This document shows, in pieces, positions 8,572 to 18,046 of a DNA stretch of 64,000 nucleotides. The stretch covers positions 4,295,001 to 4,359,000 of the forward strand of contig NZ_JARUBM010000002.1 in NCBI RefSeq assembly GCF_029626175.1. The letters are read 5' to 3'. This DNA is from Micromonospora sp. WMMD1082 (GTDB lineage: Bacteria; Actinomycetota; Actinomycetes; Mycobacteriales; Micromonosporaceae). Under the pieces are notes generated by a model, which was not told the origin of the DNA, did no database searches, and saw only the letters and a program-made list of their open reading frames with translations. Positions within the stretch are counted from its first letter, which is position 1, and every line of letters starts with the position of its first letter. The position numbers and the translations under genes are program-made.

Positions 8572-10557
8572 ATGAGCGTCCCGTCCACCACACCGCGCAC
8601 GATCGCGGCCAACTCCGTGTGGCCCCGGCTGGAGCCGTTGCTGCCCCAGGTGACCAAGCCCATCCAGTACGTCGGTGGTGAGCTGGGCGCGGTGGTCAAG
8701 GAGTGGGACGCGGCGACCGTCCGGTGGGCGCTGATGTATCCGGACGCGTACGAGGTCGGCCTGCCCAACCAGGGCGTGCAGATCCTCTACGAGGTGCTCA
8801 ACGAGCTGCCGGACACCCTCGCCGAGCGGACGTACGCGGTCTGGCCGGACCTGGAGGGGCTGATGCGCGCCCACGGCGTGCCGCAGTTCACCGTCGACGC
8901 CCACCGCTCGGTCCGCGACTTCGACCTCTTCGGCGTGTCGTTCGCCACCGAGCTGGGCTACACCAACCTGCTCACCGCGATCGACCTGGCGGGCGTCCCG
9001 CTGCTCGCGGTCGACCGCACCGAGGAGGATCCGGTGATCGTGGCGGGTGGGCACGCCGCGTTCAACCCCGAGCCCATCGCCGACTTCGTCGACGCCGCCG
9101 TGCTCGGCGACGGCGAGGAGGCGGTGCTGGAGATCACCGCGATCGTCCGGGAGTGGAAGGCCGAGGGCCGCCCGGGCGGCCGGGACGAGTTGCTGCTGCG
9201 GCTGGCGCGTACCGAGAGCGTCTACGTGCCGCGCTTCTACGACGTGGACTACCTGCCCGACGGCCGGATCCAGCGGGTCGTGCCGAACCGGGCGGACGTG
9301 CCCTTCCGGGTGCACAAGCGCACGACCATGGATCTGGACGCCTGGCCGTACCCGAAGAAGCCCCTCGTCCCGCTGGCCGAGACGGTGCACGAGCGGTACG
9401 CCGTGGAGATCTTCCGGGGCTGCACCCGGGGCTGCCGGTTCTGCCAGGCGGGCATGATCACCAGGCCGGTACGCGAACGTTCCATCACCACGGTGGGGCA
9501 GATGGTCCAGCAGGGGCTGGAGTTCTCCGGCTTCCACGAGGTGGGGCTGCTGTCGCTGTCGTCGGCCGACCACTCCGAGATCGGCGACATGTGTTCCGGC
9601 CTGGCCGAGCAGTACCAGGGCACGAACGTCTCGCTCTCGCTGCCGTCGACCCGGGTGGACGCGTTCAACATCGAGCTGGCCCAGGAGTTGTCCCGCAACG
9701 GCCGGCGGACCGGCCTGACCTTCGCCCCGGAGGGCGGGTCGGAGCGGATCCGCAAGGTGATCAACAAGATGGTGTCGAAGGAAGACCTGATCCGCACCGT
9801 GGTCACCGCGTACACCAACGGCTGGCGGCAGGTGAAGCTCTACTTCATGTGCGGCCTGCCCACCGAGACGGACGCCGACGTCCTGGAGATCGCCGACATG
9901 GCGCACGAGGTCATCCGGGCCGGCCGTGCCGCCACCGGCTCCAAGGACATCCGCTGCACCGTCTCGATCGGCGGCTTCGTGCCGAAGCCGCACACCCCGT
10001 TCCAGTGGGCGAAGATGGAGCGACCGGAGGTCATCGACCACCGGCTCCGGCTGCTCAAGCAGGCGATCAACGCCGACCGCTCGCTGGGTCGGGCGATCGG
10101 CTACCGCTACCACGACGGCGAGCCGTCGCTGATCGAGGGCCTGCTGTCCCGGGGCGACCGACGGGTCGGCGCGGTGATCCGCCGGGTCTGGGAGAACGGC
10201 GGCCGGTTCGACGGCTGGAGCGAGCACTTCTCGTACCAGCGCTGGGTGGACGCCGCCGCCGAGGTGCTGCCCGATTTCGGGGTGGACCTCGACTGGTACA
10301 CCACCCGGGAGCGCGACGAGCTGGAGGTCCTGCCCTGGGACCACCTGGACTCGGGCCTGGACAAGGACTGGCTCTGGCAGGACTGGCAGGACGCGCACTC
10401 CGAGTACGAGCAGGACGACTGCCGGTGGACGCCCTGCTTCGACTGCGGTGTCTGCCCGACCATGGACACCGAGATCCAGATCGGCCCGACCGGCCGGAAG
10501 CTGCTCCCGTTGACCCCGGTCAACGGTCTGAAGCTGCCCACCGGCGCCCAGCAGTGA
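8572..10557 (+). CDS. Radical SAM protein of the TIGR03960 type
   Basis: A 661-residue radical S-adenosylmethionine enzyme of unknown substrate. The N-terminal third resembles a B12-binding-like domain. The radical SAM cluster motif CTRGCRFC (CX3CX2C) starts near residue 284, followed by LTFAPEGGSERIRKVI. A second cysteine group, CRWTPCFDCGVC, lies near the C terminus and may hold an extra iron-sulfur cluster. In many bacteria this protein is fused to the DUF2344 domain encoded by the next gene; here the two are separate. The pair sits before RNase E/G and L21/L27, a linkage also seen elsewhere, which hints at an RNA or ribosome role. Confidence 0.9.
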   Translation: MSVPSTTPRTIAANSVWPRLEPLLPQVTKPIQYVGGELGAVVKEWDAATVRWALMYPDAYEVGLPNQGVQILYEVLNELPDTLAERTYAVWPDLEGLMRAHGVPQFTVDAHRSVRDFDLFGVSFATELGYTNLLTAIDLAGVPLLAVDRTEEDPVIVAGGHAAFNPEPIADFVDAAVLGDGEEAVLEITAIVREWKAEGRPGGRDELLLRLARTESVYVPRFYDVDYLPDGRIQRVVPNRADVPFRVHKRTTMDLDAWPYPKKPLVPLAETVHERYAVEIFRGCTRGCRFCQAGMITRPVRERSITTVGQMVQQGLEFSGFHEVGLLSLSSADHSEIGDMCSGLAEQYQGTNVSLSLPSTRVDAFNIELAQELSRNGRRTGLTFAPEGGSERIRKVINKMVSKEDLIRTVVTAYTNGWRQVKLYFMCGLPTETDADVLEIADMAHEVIRAGRAATGSKDIRCTVSIGGFVPKPHTPFQWAKMERPEVIDHRLRLLKQAINADRSLGRAIGYRYHDGEPSLIEGLLSRGDRRVGAVIRRVWENGGRFDGWSEHFSYQRWVDAAAEVLPDFGVDLDWYTTRERDELEVLPWDHLDSGLDKDWLWQDWQDAHSEYEQDDCRWTPCFDCGVCPTMDTEIQIGPTGRKLLPLTPVNGLKLPTGAQQ

Positions 10558-10593
10558 CCCAGGCGCCGCCGGTGGGACCTGACACCGAGGAGC

Positions 10594-11376
10594 ATGACCA
10601 TCAGTAGGAAACCACAGCCCGAAGGCGGTCAGGCGCCGGTGGTCCAGCGCGTCCGGATCCGGTACGCCAAGCGTGGCCCGCTGCGGTTCACCTCGCACCG
10701 GGACTTCGCCCGGGCCTTCGAACGGGCGCTGCGCCGGGCCGGCGTGCCGGTGGCGTTCTCCCAGGGGTTCACCCCGCACCCGAAGATCTCGTACGCCAGC
10801 GCCGCGCCGACCGGTGTGGCGAGCGAGGCGGAGTACCTGGAGGTCGCCCTGCGCGAGCCGGTCGATCCGGAGCAACTGCGCGCGGCCCTGGACGCGGCGC
10901 TCTCACCCGGCCTCGACGTGCTCGACGCCGTGGTGGCCGGCGGCGCCGGCCTGGCCGACCGGATCGAGGCGTCCCGGTGGCGGATCGAGCTGCCGCAGGT
11001 GGATCCCGACGTGCTGGCGAAGGCGGTGACCGTCTTCACCGCCACCGAGGAGGTGCTGGTGGAGCGGATGACCAAGCAGGGACGGCGGACCTTCGACGCG
11101 CGTGCCGCAGTGATCAGTATCGATATCGTCGCCCCATCGGCGACGCCTTCCGGGGCCCCGGCCGTACCGTGTGCGATACTCGAACTGGTCGTACGGCAGG
11201 TCACCCCCTCCGTACGGCCCGATGACGTCCTTTCCGGCCTCCGCGTGGTGGCCGGCCTGGAGCCGCCGGTGGCCCCGAAGGTGATCCGGCTGGCTCAGGG
11301 CACGCTGACCGCGCAGGGTGCGATCGTGGATCCGCTGGACGCGGACCGCGACGGGGCAACCATCGGCGGGCGCTGA
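10594..11376 (+). CDS. DUF2344 protein, partner of the radical SAM enzyme
   Basis: A 260-residue protein of the DUF2344 (TIGR03936) family. The conserved N-terminal block reads KRGPLRFTSHRDFARAFERA and continues with FSQGFTPHPKISYA. The ATG start has GAGGAG at a good distance. It begins 37 nt after the radical SAM gene, and homologues are often fused to that enzyme, so the two products very likely act together, perhaps with this one recognising the substrate. The biochemical role of the pair has not been established as far as I know. Confidence 0.88.
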   Translation: MTISRKPQPEGGQAPVVQRVRIRYAKRGPLRFTSHRDFARAFERALRRAGVPVAFSQGFTPHPKISYASAAPTGVASEAEYLEVALREPVDPEQLRAALDAALSPGLDVLDAVVAGGAGLADRIEASRWRIELPQVDPDVLAKAVTVFTATEEVLVERMTKQGRRTFDARAAVISIDIVAPSATPSGAPAVPCAILELVVRQVTPSVRPDDVLSGLRVVAGLEPPVAPKVIRLAQGTLTAQGAIVDPLDADRDGATIGGR

Positions 11377-11507
11377 CCGACGGTCGGCGTCCAGGCAGGC
11401 AGACTTCGCCGGTCGCGCACCCCGTGCGCCCCGGGGAAACACCTTTGCGGCAACCCTGCGTGGCAGCGCTCACCCGCGCCCGGGGAAGCCAGAACTGGAG
11501 AACGTCC

Positions 11508-14500
11508 ATGCTCGAGAACGAGCCCGAGGGCGGCGAACGGACGGGCGCGAACCCGCCCGGCGAGGCCGCCGAGAACAGCACCGCCGACGCGGTCAGCGAG
11601 GCGATCGCGGCCGGCACGCCGCAGGACGCCGCCGGCGTCGAGCCGGTCGCCGACGTACCGGAGGAGGGCGCCGGCACCGTGAGCGGTGCCGCCGACCTGG
11701 ACGGTGCGACGGCTGCCGAGCCGGCGCCCCGGCGCCGGGCGACCCGCCGCCGGGCCGCCCCGGTCAGCCAGCCGGAGCAGACCGGGGCACCGGTCGACGG
11801 GACCGGTACCGGTGCGGTGGGCAGCGGCGAGGCACCCCAGGCGGAGGTGTTCGCCCCGGTCACCGGCGACCTCGACCCCCCGGCCAAGACCACTCGGCGG
11901 CGCCGCAAGGCCACCACCGCGCCGAAGGTCGCCGAGGAGCCGCTGGCCGAGGCGCAGGACGCCGAGGGTGACGTCGTACCGCCGGTCAAGGCGACCCGTA
12001 CCCGCCGCAAGAAGGCGGCGCCCGCGGTGGCCGAGGCATCCGCGGAGGCCCCGGCCGAGCCGGCGGTCGCGGAGGAGCCTGCGGGCCGGGAGGCGGCGGC
12101 CGTAGCGCCGTCGGCCGGCACCGACTTCGGCTCCGCCGCCCTGCCGACCGAGGGTGCCGTCGAGCCGGCGGATGGTGCCGAACCGGAGAACGTCGCGCCC
12201 GAACCCGAGACCCGGTCCCGCCGCCGCAAGGCCGCACTCAGCGCGCCGACGGTGCTGTTCATGGCCCCCGAGGAGGTCACCGCCGCCCGCGCCGCTGCGG
12301 CCGCCGCGCAGGCCGCCGAGGAGGAGACCGCCGAGGAGCCGGCCGAGCCGACCCGGCGTCGCCGCCGTGGGCGGCGGGAGGCCGAGCCCGTGGCGGCGGT
12401 CGAGGTCGAGGTCGAGGAGGAGCCCGCCGCGGAGGCCGAGGAGGCCGCCGAGGAGGAGGACGACGAGGAGACCGCCGCCGGCCGGCGGCGCCGCCGGCGG
12501 GGTCGCCGCGGCCGCGGTCGCGGCAAGGGCGGCACCGACGAGGCCGACGACATCGAGGACGAGGCCGACGGTGAGGCCGAGGAGGCCGTCCAGGCGGAGG
12601 CGGACGAGGCCGAGGCGGAGGAGGGCGACGACGCCGAGGGCGCCGACGGGATGACCCGCCGCCGCCGGCGGCGCAGGCGCCGGGGCGCCGGCGACACCGA
12701 CGGCGCCGCCGACGACGGCGTACCGACCGTGGTGAAGATCAGGGAGCCGCGCCGGACCGTCGACGAGGTGCAGGGCGTCTCCGGCTCGACGCGGCTGGAG
12801 GCCAAGCGGCAGCGCCGCCGGGACGGCCGCGAGCAGCGCCGGACCCGGCCGCCGATCCTCAGCGAGTCCGAGTTCCTGGCTCGCCGGGAGGCGGTCGACC
12901 GGGTGATGGCGGTACGCCAGCGCGGTGACCGCACCCAGATCGCCGTGCTGGAGGACGGCGTCCTGGTCGAGCACTACGTCACCCGCAACTCCGCCAGCAC
13001 CATGGCCGGTAACGTCTACCTGGGCAAGGTGCAGAACGTGCTGCCCAGCATGGAGGCGGCGTTCGTCGACATCGGCCGGGGCCGCAACGCGGTCCTGTAC
13101 GCCGGCGAGGTCAACTGGGACACCACCGGCCTGGAGGGGCGGGCCCGCTCGATCGAGCAGGCGCTCAGGTCCGGCGACTCGGTGCTGGTGCAGGTCACCA
13201 AGGACCCGATCGGGCACAAGGGCGCCCGGTTGACGAGTCACATCGCGCTCTCCGGCCGACACCTCGTGTACGTGCCCGGCGGCAACGCCTCCGGCATCAG
13301 CCGGAAGCTGCCGGACACCGAGCGTAAGCGGCTGCGCGACGTGCTGAAGAAGCTCGTTCCGGAGGGCGCCGGTGTGATCGTCCGGACCGCCGCCGAGGGG
13401 GCCAGCGAGGACGAGCTGGCCCGGGACGTCAAGCGGCTCCAGGCGCAGTGGGAGGACATCCAGGCCAAGGCCGCCGAGGGCGGCGCACCGGTGCTCCTCT
13501 ACCAGGAGCCCGATCTGGTGATCCGCGTGGTCCGCGACCTGTTCAACGAGGACTTCCGCGAGCTGGTGATGGAGGGCGACGAGGCGTACGACGTGGTCGA
13601 GTCGTACCTGTCGCACGTGTCGCCGGACCTGGTCGCGCGGCTGCGCCGGCACGTCGGCACCAAGGACGTCTTCGCCGAGTACCGGATCGACGAGCAGATC
13701 CTCAAGGGGCTCGACCGCAAGGTCTTCCTGCCCTCCGGCGGTCACCTGGTGATCGACCGGACCGAGGCGATGACCGTGGTCGACGTCAACACCGGCAAGT
13801 ACACCGGCGCCGGGGGCAACCTGGAGGAGACGGTCACCCGCAACAACCTGGAGGCGGCCGAGGAGATCGTCCGGCAGCTGCGCCTGCGGGACATCGGTGG
13901 CATCGTGGTGATCGACTTCATCGACATGGTGCTGGAGTCGAACCGGGAACTGGTGCTGCGCCGGCTGACCGAGTGCCTGGGGCGGGACCGCACCAAGCAC
14001 CAGGTCACCGAGATCACGTCGCTGGGCCTGGTGCAGATGACCCGTAAGCGGATCGGCGCCGGGCTGCTGGAGGCGTTCAGCGAGACCTGCGACTGCTGCA
14101 AGGGCCGGGGGCTGATCATCCACACCGAGCCGGTGCCGGAGAAGCCGCGCTCCGGTGGTGGCGACAAGGTCAAGGCGGTCGCCTCGGCGGGCGCCCCGGC
14201 GACCGAGCAGACGAGCGGCTCGTCCCGGCGTCGGGCCCGCAAGGGTGCCGCCGCCGAGCGGACGGTGGTCGAGGTCACCGAGACCGACACCACGAGCACC
14301 GTCGACGCCGACTACCACGACACGATGGGCTACGACCTGTCCCGCTACGAGACGGACACCCCGGCCGCCGCCGACGTCGCCGACAGCCAGCAGGGCGAAT
14401 CCGCCCGGCTGGCCGCTCCGGACGACCCGGACGCGCTCGGTGAGGTCGACGAGGAGGACGGTGCCGAGAGCGGCACCGGCCGGCGTCGCTCCCGTCGTGG

Positions 14501-14528
14501 TGGCGCACGCCGGCGCACTCGGCCCTGA
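11508..14528 (+). CDS. rne: Ribonuclease E/G
   Basis: Endoribonuclease for mRNA turnover and rRNA processing. The 1006-residue protein starts with about 420 residues of low complexity in alternating acidic (EEE, EAEE) and arginine-rich (RRRRRGRR) blocks, as in actinobacterial RNase E/G, where the disordered parts flank the catalytic core. An S1 domain follows near residue 500 (GNVYLGKVQNVLPSMEAAF). The catalytic aspartates are in DRTEAMTVVDVNTG (about 749-762) and VVIDFIDM (about 800-807). The zinc-link CxxC is CDCC near residue 861. The ATG is preceded by CTGGAG. About 130 nt of leader separates it from the preceding gene. Confidence 0.95.
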   Translation: MLENEPEGGERTGANPPGEAAENSTADAVSEAIAAGTPQDAAGVEPVADVPEEGAGTVSGAADLDGATAAEPAPRRRATRRRAAPVSQPEQTGAPVDGTGTGAVGSGEAPQAEVFAPVTGDLDPPAKTTRRRRKATTAPKVAEEPLAEAQDAEGDVVPPVKATRTRRKKAAPAVAEASAEAPAEPAVAEEPAGREAAAVAPSAGTDFGSAALPTEGAVEPADGAEPENVAPEPETRSRRRKAALSAPTVLFMAPEEVTAARAAAAAAQAAEEETAEEPAEPTRRRRRGRREAEPVAAVEVEVEEEPAAEAEEAAEEEDDEETAAGRRRRRRGRRGRGRGKGGTDEADDIEDEADGEAEEAVQAEADEAEAEEGDDAEGADGMTRRRRRRRRRGAGDTDGAADDGVPTVVKIREPRRTVDEVQGVSGSTRLEAKRQRRRDGREQRRTRPPILSESEFLARREAVDRVMAVRQRGDRTQIAVLEDGVLVEHYVTRNSASTMAGNVYLGKVQNVLPSMEAAFVDIGRGRNAVLYAGEVNWDTTGLEGRARSIEQALRSGDSVLVQVTKDPIGHKGARLTSHIALSGRHLVYVPGGNASGISRKLPDTERKRLRDVLKKLVPEGAGVIVRTAAEGASEDELARDVKRLQAQWEDIQAKAAEGGAPVLLYQEPDLVIRVVRDLFNEDFRELVMEGDEAYDVVESYLSHVSPDLVARLRRHVGTKDVFAEYRIDEQILKGLDRKVFLPSGGHLVIDRTEAMTVVDVNTGKYTGAGGNLEETVTRNNLEAAEEIVRQLRLRDIGGIVVIDFIDMVLESNRELVLRRLTECLGRDRTKHQVTEITSLGLVQMTRKRIGAGLLEAFSETCDCCKGRGLIIHTEPVPEKPRSGGGDKVKAVASAGAPATEQTSGSSRRRARKGAAAERTVVEVTETDTTSTVDADYHDTMGYDLSRYETDTPAAADVADSQQGESARLAAPDDPDALGEVDEEDGAESGTGRRRSRRGGARRRTRP

Positions 14529-14530
14529 CC

Positions 14531-14570
14531 GGTCGGCTCGGGCGGTGAGCTGTCGGCTCCGGCGGTGGGC
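14531..14570 (+). repeat. Two tandem 20-nt units after rne
   Basis: 14531-14550 and 14551-14570 match at 17 of 20 positions and begin 2 nt after the rne stop codon. They belong to a set of short tandem repeats attached to gene ends in this window. Confidence 0.7.
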
Positions 14571-14609
14571 CTGGGCGACGCCATCGGGTCGGCGGCTCCG
14601 GGTGGCTCG

Positions 14610-14648
14610 GAGGACCCTTCGCGGCGGTGCCCGCCGGGAGGGGTCCTC
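14610..14648 (+). terminator. Hairpin terminator after rne
   Basis: GAGGACCCTTC (14610-14620) pairs with GAGGGGTCCTC (14638-14648, one G-T pair). GCGGCGG and CCGCCGG in the middle extend the stem. No T tract follows. Confidence 0.7.
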
Positions 14649-14730
14649 GCGTATGGTCGACAGCGGCGACGGCCAGCGCCTGACCCCACGGGGCGCGGTG
14701 GGCCGGCGCCGGTCGCCAGGGGAGGCAACG

Positions 14731-15246
14731 ATGCGCCGTCTGCTCGCCGTCACCGTGGTCACCGTCGCGCTGTTCGCCGGCGGTGGCTGTTCCGCCGAGC
14801 GGCGGGAGGCCGGGGAGCCGGCCGTGACGACCTCGACCCGCTTCGAGGCCACCCTCGCCCCGGCGACAGCCACCCCCGGCGCCCCGGTGGCGACGCCGGC
14901 TCCGGGCGCGGCGGGCGGCAACGGCCCGGCGGTCTGCGCCGCCGCGCAGCAGGCCAGCAGCGATTCGGGCCGGAAGTACGTGGAGCAGCTCACCGCGATG
15001 GTCTCGGCGGCCGGTGCGGGCGATACGGCCGGCGCCAGGGCCGCCGGCAAGCGGGCCGAGGCGGCGCTGGCCGGCTGGGGCACGGCGCTGCGCAAGCAGG
15101 CGGGCAGAGCCGACGATCCGCAGCTCAAGACGCTGCTGACCGACCTGGCGGCCGAGATCGGCCGGCTCGGCACCGACATCGAGGCCCTTGAGGAAACCTC
15201 GCTCGACCGTCTCCAGCAGCGCCTCGACCAGCTCTGCGCCCGCTGA
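14731..15246 (+). CDS. Putative secreted lipoprotein, function unknown
   Basis: A 171-residue protein not assigned to a known family. It starts MRRLLAVTVVTVALFAGGGC, a signal peptide ending in a cysteine that suggests lipid attachment, although the -3 to -1 residues (GGG) are an imperfect lipobox. A Thr/Pro/Ala-rich linker follows, then a helical domain with EALEETSLDRLQQRLDQLC at the end and one more cysteine (VCAAAQQ) earlier. The ATG has GGGGAGG upstream. It lies between rne and rplU as a separate transcription unit. Confidence 0.75.
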   Translation: MRRLLAVTVVTVALFAGGGCSAERREAGEPAVTTSTRFEATLAPATATPGAPVATPAPGAAGGNGPAVCAAAQQASSDSGRKYVEQLTAMVSAAGAGDTAGARAAGKRAEAALAGWGTALRKQAGRADDPQLKTLLTDLAAEIGRLGTDIEALEETSLDRLQQRLDQLCAR

Positions 15247-15284
15247 CCGGCCGGCCCGGTTTGGGTCCCGGCCCGGCCATGGCG

Positions 15285-15315
15285 TACGCTAGCCTGCGGC
15301 GCACTTTGGTGTGCC
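15285..15315 (+). promoter_or_regulatory. rplU promoter and leader hairpin
   Basis: TACGCT at 15285-15290 fits a -10 box. Immediately after it, 15298-15304 pairs with 15309-15315 (7 bp, one G-T, loop TTTG). The remaining leader to rplU is about 100 nt, long enough for autoregulation of ribosomal proteins, but no known L21 leader fold can be confirmed by eye. Confidence 0.4.
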
Positions 15316-15411
15316 GAGTTCCCGCGTGCCCGCGCCGCCGTGCCACTGCTACCCGGCGAGCCGCCGTGGGGACGACCGTCAGCAGCCTCAACGACAGGGA
15401 GTCCGCCTCCG

Positions 15412-15726
15412 ATGTACGCGATCGTCAAGACCGGCGGCAAGCAGTACAAGGTCGCCGAGGGCGACGTGATCGAGGTCGAGAAGCTCGCCGGTGCCCCCGG
15501 CGACGCGGTGAAGCTCGCCGCGGTGCTCCTCGTCGACGGTGACGACCTGGTGACCGACGCGGCGAAGCTCGCACAGGTCGAGGTGTCCGGCGAGATCGCC
15601 GCGCACACCAAGGGCCCGAAGATCCGGATCCACAAGTTCAAGAACAAGACCGGCTACCACAAGCGCCAGGGTCACCGCCAGCCGTTGACCCAGGTCAAGG
15701 TGACCGGCATCTCCAGCGGGAAGTAG
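15412..15726 (+). CDS. rplU: 50S ribosomal protein L21
   Basis: Large-subunit ribosomal protein of 104 residues, the usual length. It starts [18 protein letters not shown] and ends with the conserved block [17 protein letters not shown]. The ATG at 15412 is preceded by AGGGAG at a longer than usual distance. It is followed 10 nt later by rpmA, the conserved L21-L27 pair, and then by obgE. Confidence 0.98.
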   Translation: MYAIVKTGGKQYKVAEGDVIEVEKLAGAPGDAVKLAAVLLVDGDDLVTDAAKLAQVEVSGEIAAHTKGPKIRIHKFKNKTGYHKRQGHRQPLTQVKVTGISSGK

Positions 15727-15736
15727 GTCGTCTGAA

Positions 15737-15991
15737 GTGGCTCACAAAAAGGGTGCGTCCAGCTCGCGTAACGGCCGTGACTCCGCGGCCCAGCGGCTCG
15801 GCGTGAAGCGCTTTGGTGGTCAGGTCGTCAGTGCTGGCGAGATCATCGTCCGGCAGCGTGGCACCAAGTTCCACCCCGGTGACCTGGTCGGCCGCGGTGG
15901 CGACGACACGCTCTTCGCGTTGGCCGCCGGTGCGGTCCAGTTCGGCACCAGGCGCGGTCGCAAGACCGTCAGCATCGTGCCGCAGCAGTAG
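15737..15991 (+). CDS. rpmA: 50S ribosomal protein L27
   Basis: Large-subunit ribosomal protein of 84 residues near the peptidyl transferase centre. It starts (GTG) [19 protein letters not shown], and the conserved [20 protein letters not shown] is present. The mature N terminus AHKKG is directly exposed, with none of the cleavable extension found in Firmicutes. It is co-transcribed with rplU and ends before a strong terminator. Confidence 0.98.
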   Translation: MAHKKGASSSRNGRDSAAQRLGVKRFGGQVVSAGEIIVRQRGTKFHPGDLVGRGGDDTLFALAAGAVQFGTRRGRKTVSIVPQQ

Positions 15992-16000
15992 TTCTCTTCC

Positions 16001-16048
16001 GGCGAAGCGGGCCCGCGGACCTCGTGTCCCGGCCCGCTTCGCCTTTTT
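16001..16048 (+). terminator. Rho-independent terminator after rpmA
   Basis: A perfect 13-bp stem (16001-16013 with 16031-16043) is followed directly by TTTTT (16044-16048). It is the only hairpin in the window with a classical T tract. It lies between L27 and obgE, so obgE must rely on read-through or its own promoter. Confidence 0.9.
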
Positions 16049-16086
16049 CGCGCGAGGGCTCGACCTCGCTGGAAGGATTGACGCCC

Positions 16087-17535
16087 GTGGCGACGTTCGT
16101 TGACCGGGTCGTCCTGCACCTGCAGGCCGGCGATGGTGGGCACGGTTGTGTCTCGATCCACCGGGAGAAGTTCAAGCCGTTCGGCGGGCCCGACGGCGGC
16201 AACGGTGGACACGGCGGCAGCGTGTCCCTGGTGGTCGATCCGCAGGTGACCACGCTGCTCGACTTCCACTTCCGGCCGCACGTCAAGGCGCAGAACGGGC
16301 GCGGCGGCGCGGGGTCGAACCGGGACGGCGCCAACGGCGCGGATCTGGTTCTCAAGGTGCCCGACGGGACGGTCGTACAGACCGCCGACGGCACCGTGCT
16401 GGCCGACATGGTCGGCGCGGGCACGACGTTCGAGGTGGCTCGGGGCGGGCGCGGTGGCCGGGGGAACGCCTCGCTGGCCAACGCCCGTCGCAAGGCGCCC
16501 GGCTTCGCCGAACTGGGCGAGCCGGGCGAGCAGCTGGACGTGGTGCTGGAGCTGAAGAGCGTCGCCGACGTCGGCCTGGTGGGCTTCCCGTCGGCGGGCA
16601 AGTCGTCGCTGATCTCGGTGATCTCCGCGGCCAAGCCGAAGATCGCCGACTACCCGTTCACCACGCTGGTGCCGAACCTCGGCGTGGTCCGGGTCGACAA
16701 CCACACCTTCACGGTGGCCGACGTGCCGGGGCTGATCCCGGGGGCGGCCACCGGTCGCGGGCTGGGGCTGGAGTTCCTCCGCCACGTGGAGCGCTGTGCC
16801 GTGCTGGTGCACGTGATCGACACCGCCACCCTGGAGCCCGGTCGGGATCCGGTCGCCGACATCGACACCATCGAGGCGGAGCTGGCCGCGTACGGCGGTC
16901 TGGCCGATCGGCCCCGGCTGGTCGCGCTGAACAAGGTCGACGTGCCCGACGGTCGGGACCTCGCCGAGATCGTCCGGCCCGATCTGGAGGCGCGCGGCCT
17001 GCGGGTCTTCGAGGTGTCGGCGGCCACCCGCGAAGGGCTCAAGGAACTCACGTACGCGATGGCCGAGCTGGTGGAGCAGGGGCGGTCGGCGGCGCCACCG
17101 GCCGAACCCACGCGGATCGTGATCCGGCCGAAGGCGGTCGACGACGCCGGCTTCACCGTCGAGGCCGAGGAGGACGGCTCGTACACCGTGCGGGGTACCC
17201 GCCCGCAGCGGTGGGTGAGCCAGACGAACTTCGACAACGACGAGGCGGTCGGCTACCTCGCCGACCGGCTGGCCCGCCTCGGTGTGGAGGAACAGCTGGC
17301 CAAGACGGGCGCCCAGCCCGGGGACCTGGTCCGCATCGGCGAGCGGGAGTTCGACTGGCAGCCCACGCTCTACGCGGGGGCGGAGTTCGTCCCGGGTGCC
17401 CGGGGCCGCGACACCCGCCTTGAGGAGAAGTCGACCCGGGCCAGCGCGGCCGAGCGGCTGGCGGCGCGCAAGGCCCGCCGGCGGCGGCCGGAGGACGAGG
17501 CGGAGCCGGTGCCGGACGGGGATGACGCCGAATAG
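16087..17535 (+). CDS. obgE: Obg-family GTPase, ribosome assembly
   Basis: Essential GTPase acting in late 50S assembly and stress control. The 482-residue protein has the glycine-rich Obg fold ([25 protein letters not shown]) over residues 1-160. The G domain then shows [10 protein letters not shown] (G1, about 164-173) and DVPGLIPGA (G3), with NKVD as G4. A C-terminal OCT domain follows ([21 protein letters not shown] is its central part), ending in a basic tail. The GTG start is preceded by GGAAGGA. Full actinobacterial length. Confidence 0.96.
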   Translation: MATFVDRVVLHLQAGDGGHGCVSIHREKFKPFGGPDGGNGGHGGSVSLVVDPQVTTLLDFHFRPHVKAQNGRGGAGSNRDGANGADLVLKVPDGTVVQTADGTVLADMVGAGTTFEVARGGRGGRGNASLANARRKAPGFAELGEPGEQLDVVLELKSVADVGLVGFPSAGKSSLISVISAAKPKIADYPFTTLVPNLGVVRVDNHTFTVADVPGLIPGAATGRGLGLEFLRHVERCAVLVHVIDTATLEPGRDPVADIDTIEAELAAYGGLADRPRLVALNKVDVPDGRDLAEIVRPDLEARGLRVFEVSAATREGLKELTYAMAELVEQGRSAAPPAEPTRIVIRPKAVDDAGFTVEAEEDGSYTVRGTRPQRWVSQTNFDNDEAVGYLADRLARLGVEEQLAKTGAQPGDLVRIGEREFDWQPTLYAGAEFVPGARGRDTRLEEKSTRASAAERLAARKARRRRPEDEAEPVPDGDDAE

Positions 17536-17593
17536 CTCGATGCGCTCCGATATGGGGACGACTGCCGGAAACCTCCGCGAAATGTCGTCGTCC

Positions 17594-17599
17594 TAGCGT
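17594..17599 (+). promoter_or_regulatory. -10 box, leaderless start of GNAT gene
   Basis: TAGCGT lies 6 nt before the ATG at 17606, with no ribosome binding site between. Confidence 0.55.
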
Positions 17600-17605
17600 G
17601 GCGTG

Positions 17606-18046
17606 ATGTTGATCGAGTGTCGCCCCCTGGCGGATCCGGAGGTCGCCGCGCTGGTCATGGCGCAGCAGCGCGAACTCGGGGAACCCGCCACATCCTGGGA
17701 CGGCGGGCGCTACCTGGCGGCGGTCGTCGGCGGCCGGGCGGTGGCCTGCGGCGGGCTGCGGGAGGTGGGCGACGGCGTCGGCGAGCTGTCGGGCCCGTAT
17801 GTCCGCCCGGCCTTCCGGCGTCGGGGGATCGCCCGCCAGCTGCTGGCCGCGCTGGAGGAACTGGCCTTCCGCCACGGGCACTCGGTGCTCTGCGTCGAAC
17901 TCGGAGCGGTCGACACCGGGGCGGTCGCACCCGCCGCGGTCTCGCTCTACCGTTCCTGCGGATACGAACCGGTCCCGGCGTGCCCGGGTGCGGTGGGCGG
18001 CGGCGACCGGGTCCGGCTGGCCAAGCGGCTGCTCGTCGCGGCCTGA
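17606..18046 (+). CDS. GNAT-family N-acetyltransferase
   Basis: Predicted acetyl-CoA-dependent acetyltransferase of 146 residues. The acetyl-CoA pyrophosphate loop is RRRGIARQLLAALEELA, preceded by the beta-4 strand GELSGPYVRPAFR. The C terminus SLYRSCGYEPV is the usual GNAT beta-5 to alpha-4 segment. The substrate cannot be predicted. The ATG follows a TAGCGT box by 6 nt. The stop codon lies inside the first unit of a tandem repeat. Confidence 0.85.
   Translation: MLIECRPLADPEVAALVMAQQRELGEPATSWDGGRYLAAVVGGRAVACGGLREVGDGVGELSGPYVRPAFRRRGIARQLLAALEELAFRHGHSVLCVELGAVDTGAVAPAAVSLYRSCGYEPVPACPGAVGGGDRVRLAKRLLVAA

Noticed and set aside
7012..10875. A minus-strand open frame of about 1290 codons opposite the flavoenzyme and radical SAM genes
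   Set aside because: Low-complexity composition, no start signal and no domain. It mirrors real genes on the other strand.
11295..15647. A minus-strand open frame of 1450 codons opposite rne to rplU
   Set aside because: It covers several real genes and their terminators. The composition is that of a shadow frame.
17556..17593. GGACGAC and GTCGTCC after obgE as a terminator
   Set aside because: The 7-bp stem has a 24-nt loop and overlaps the promoter of the next gene; too weak to call.
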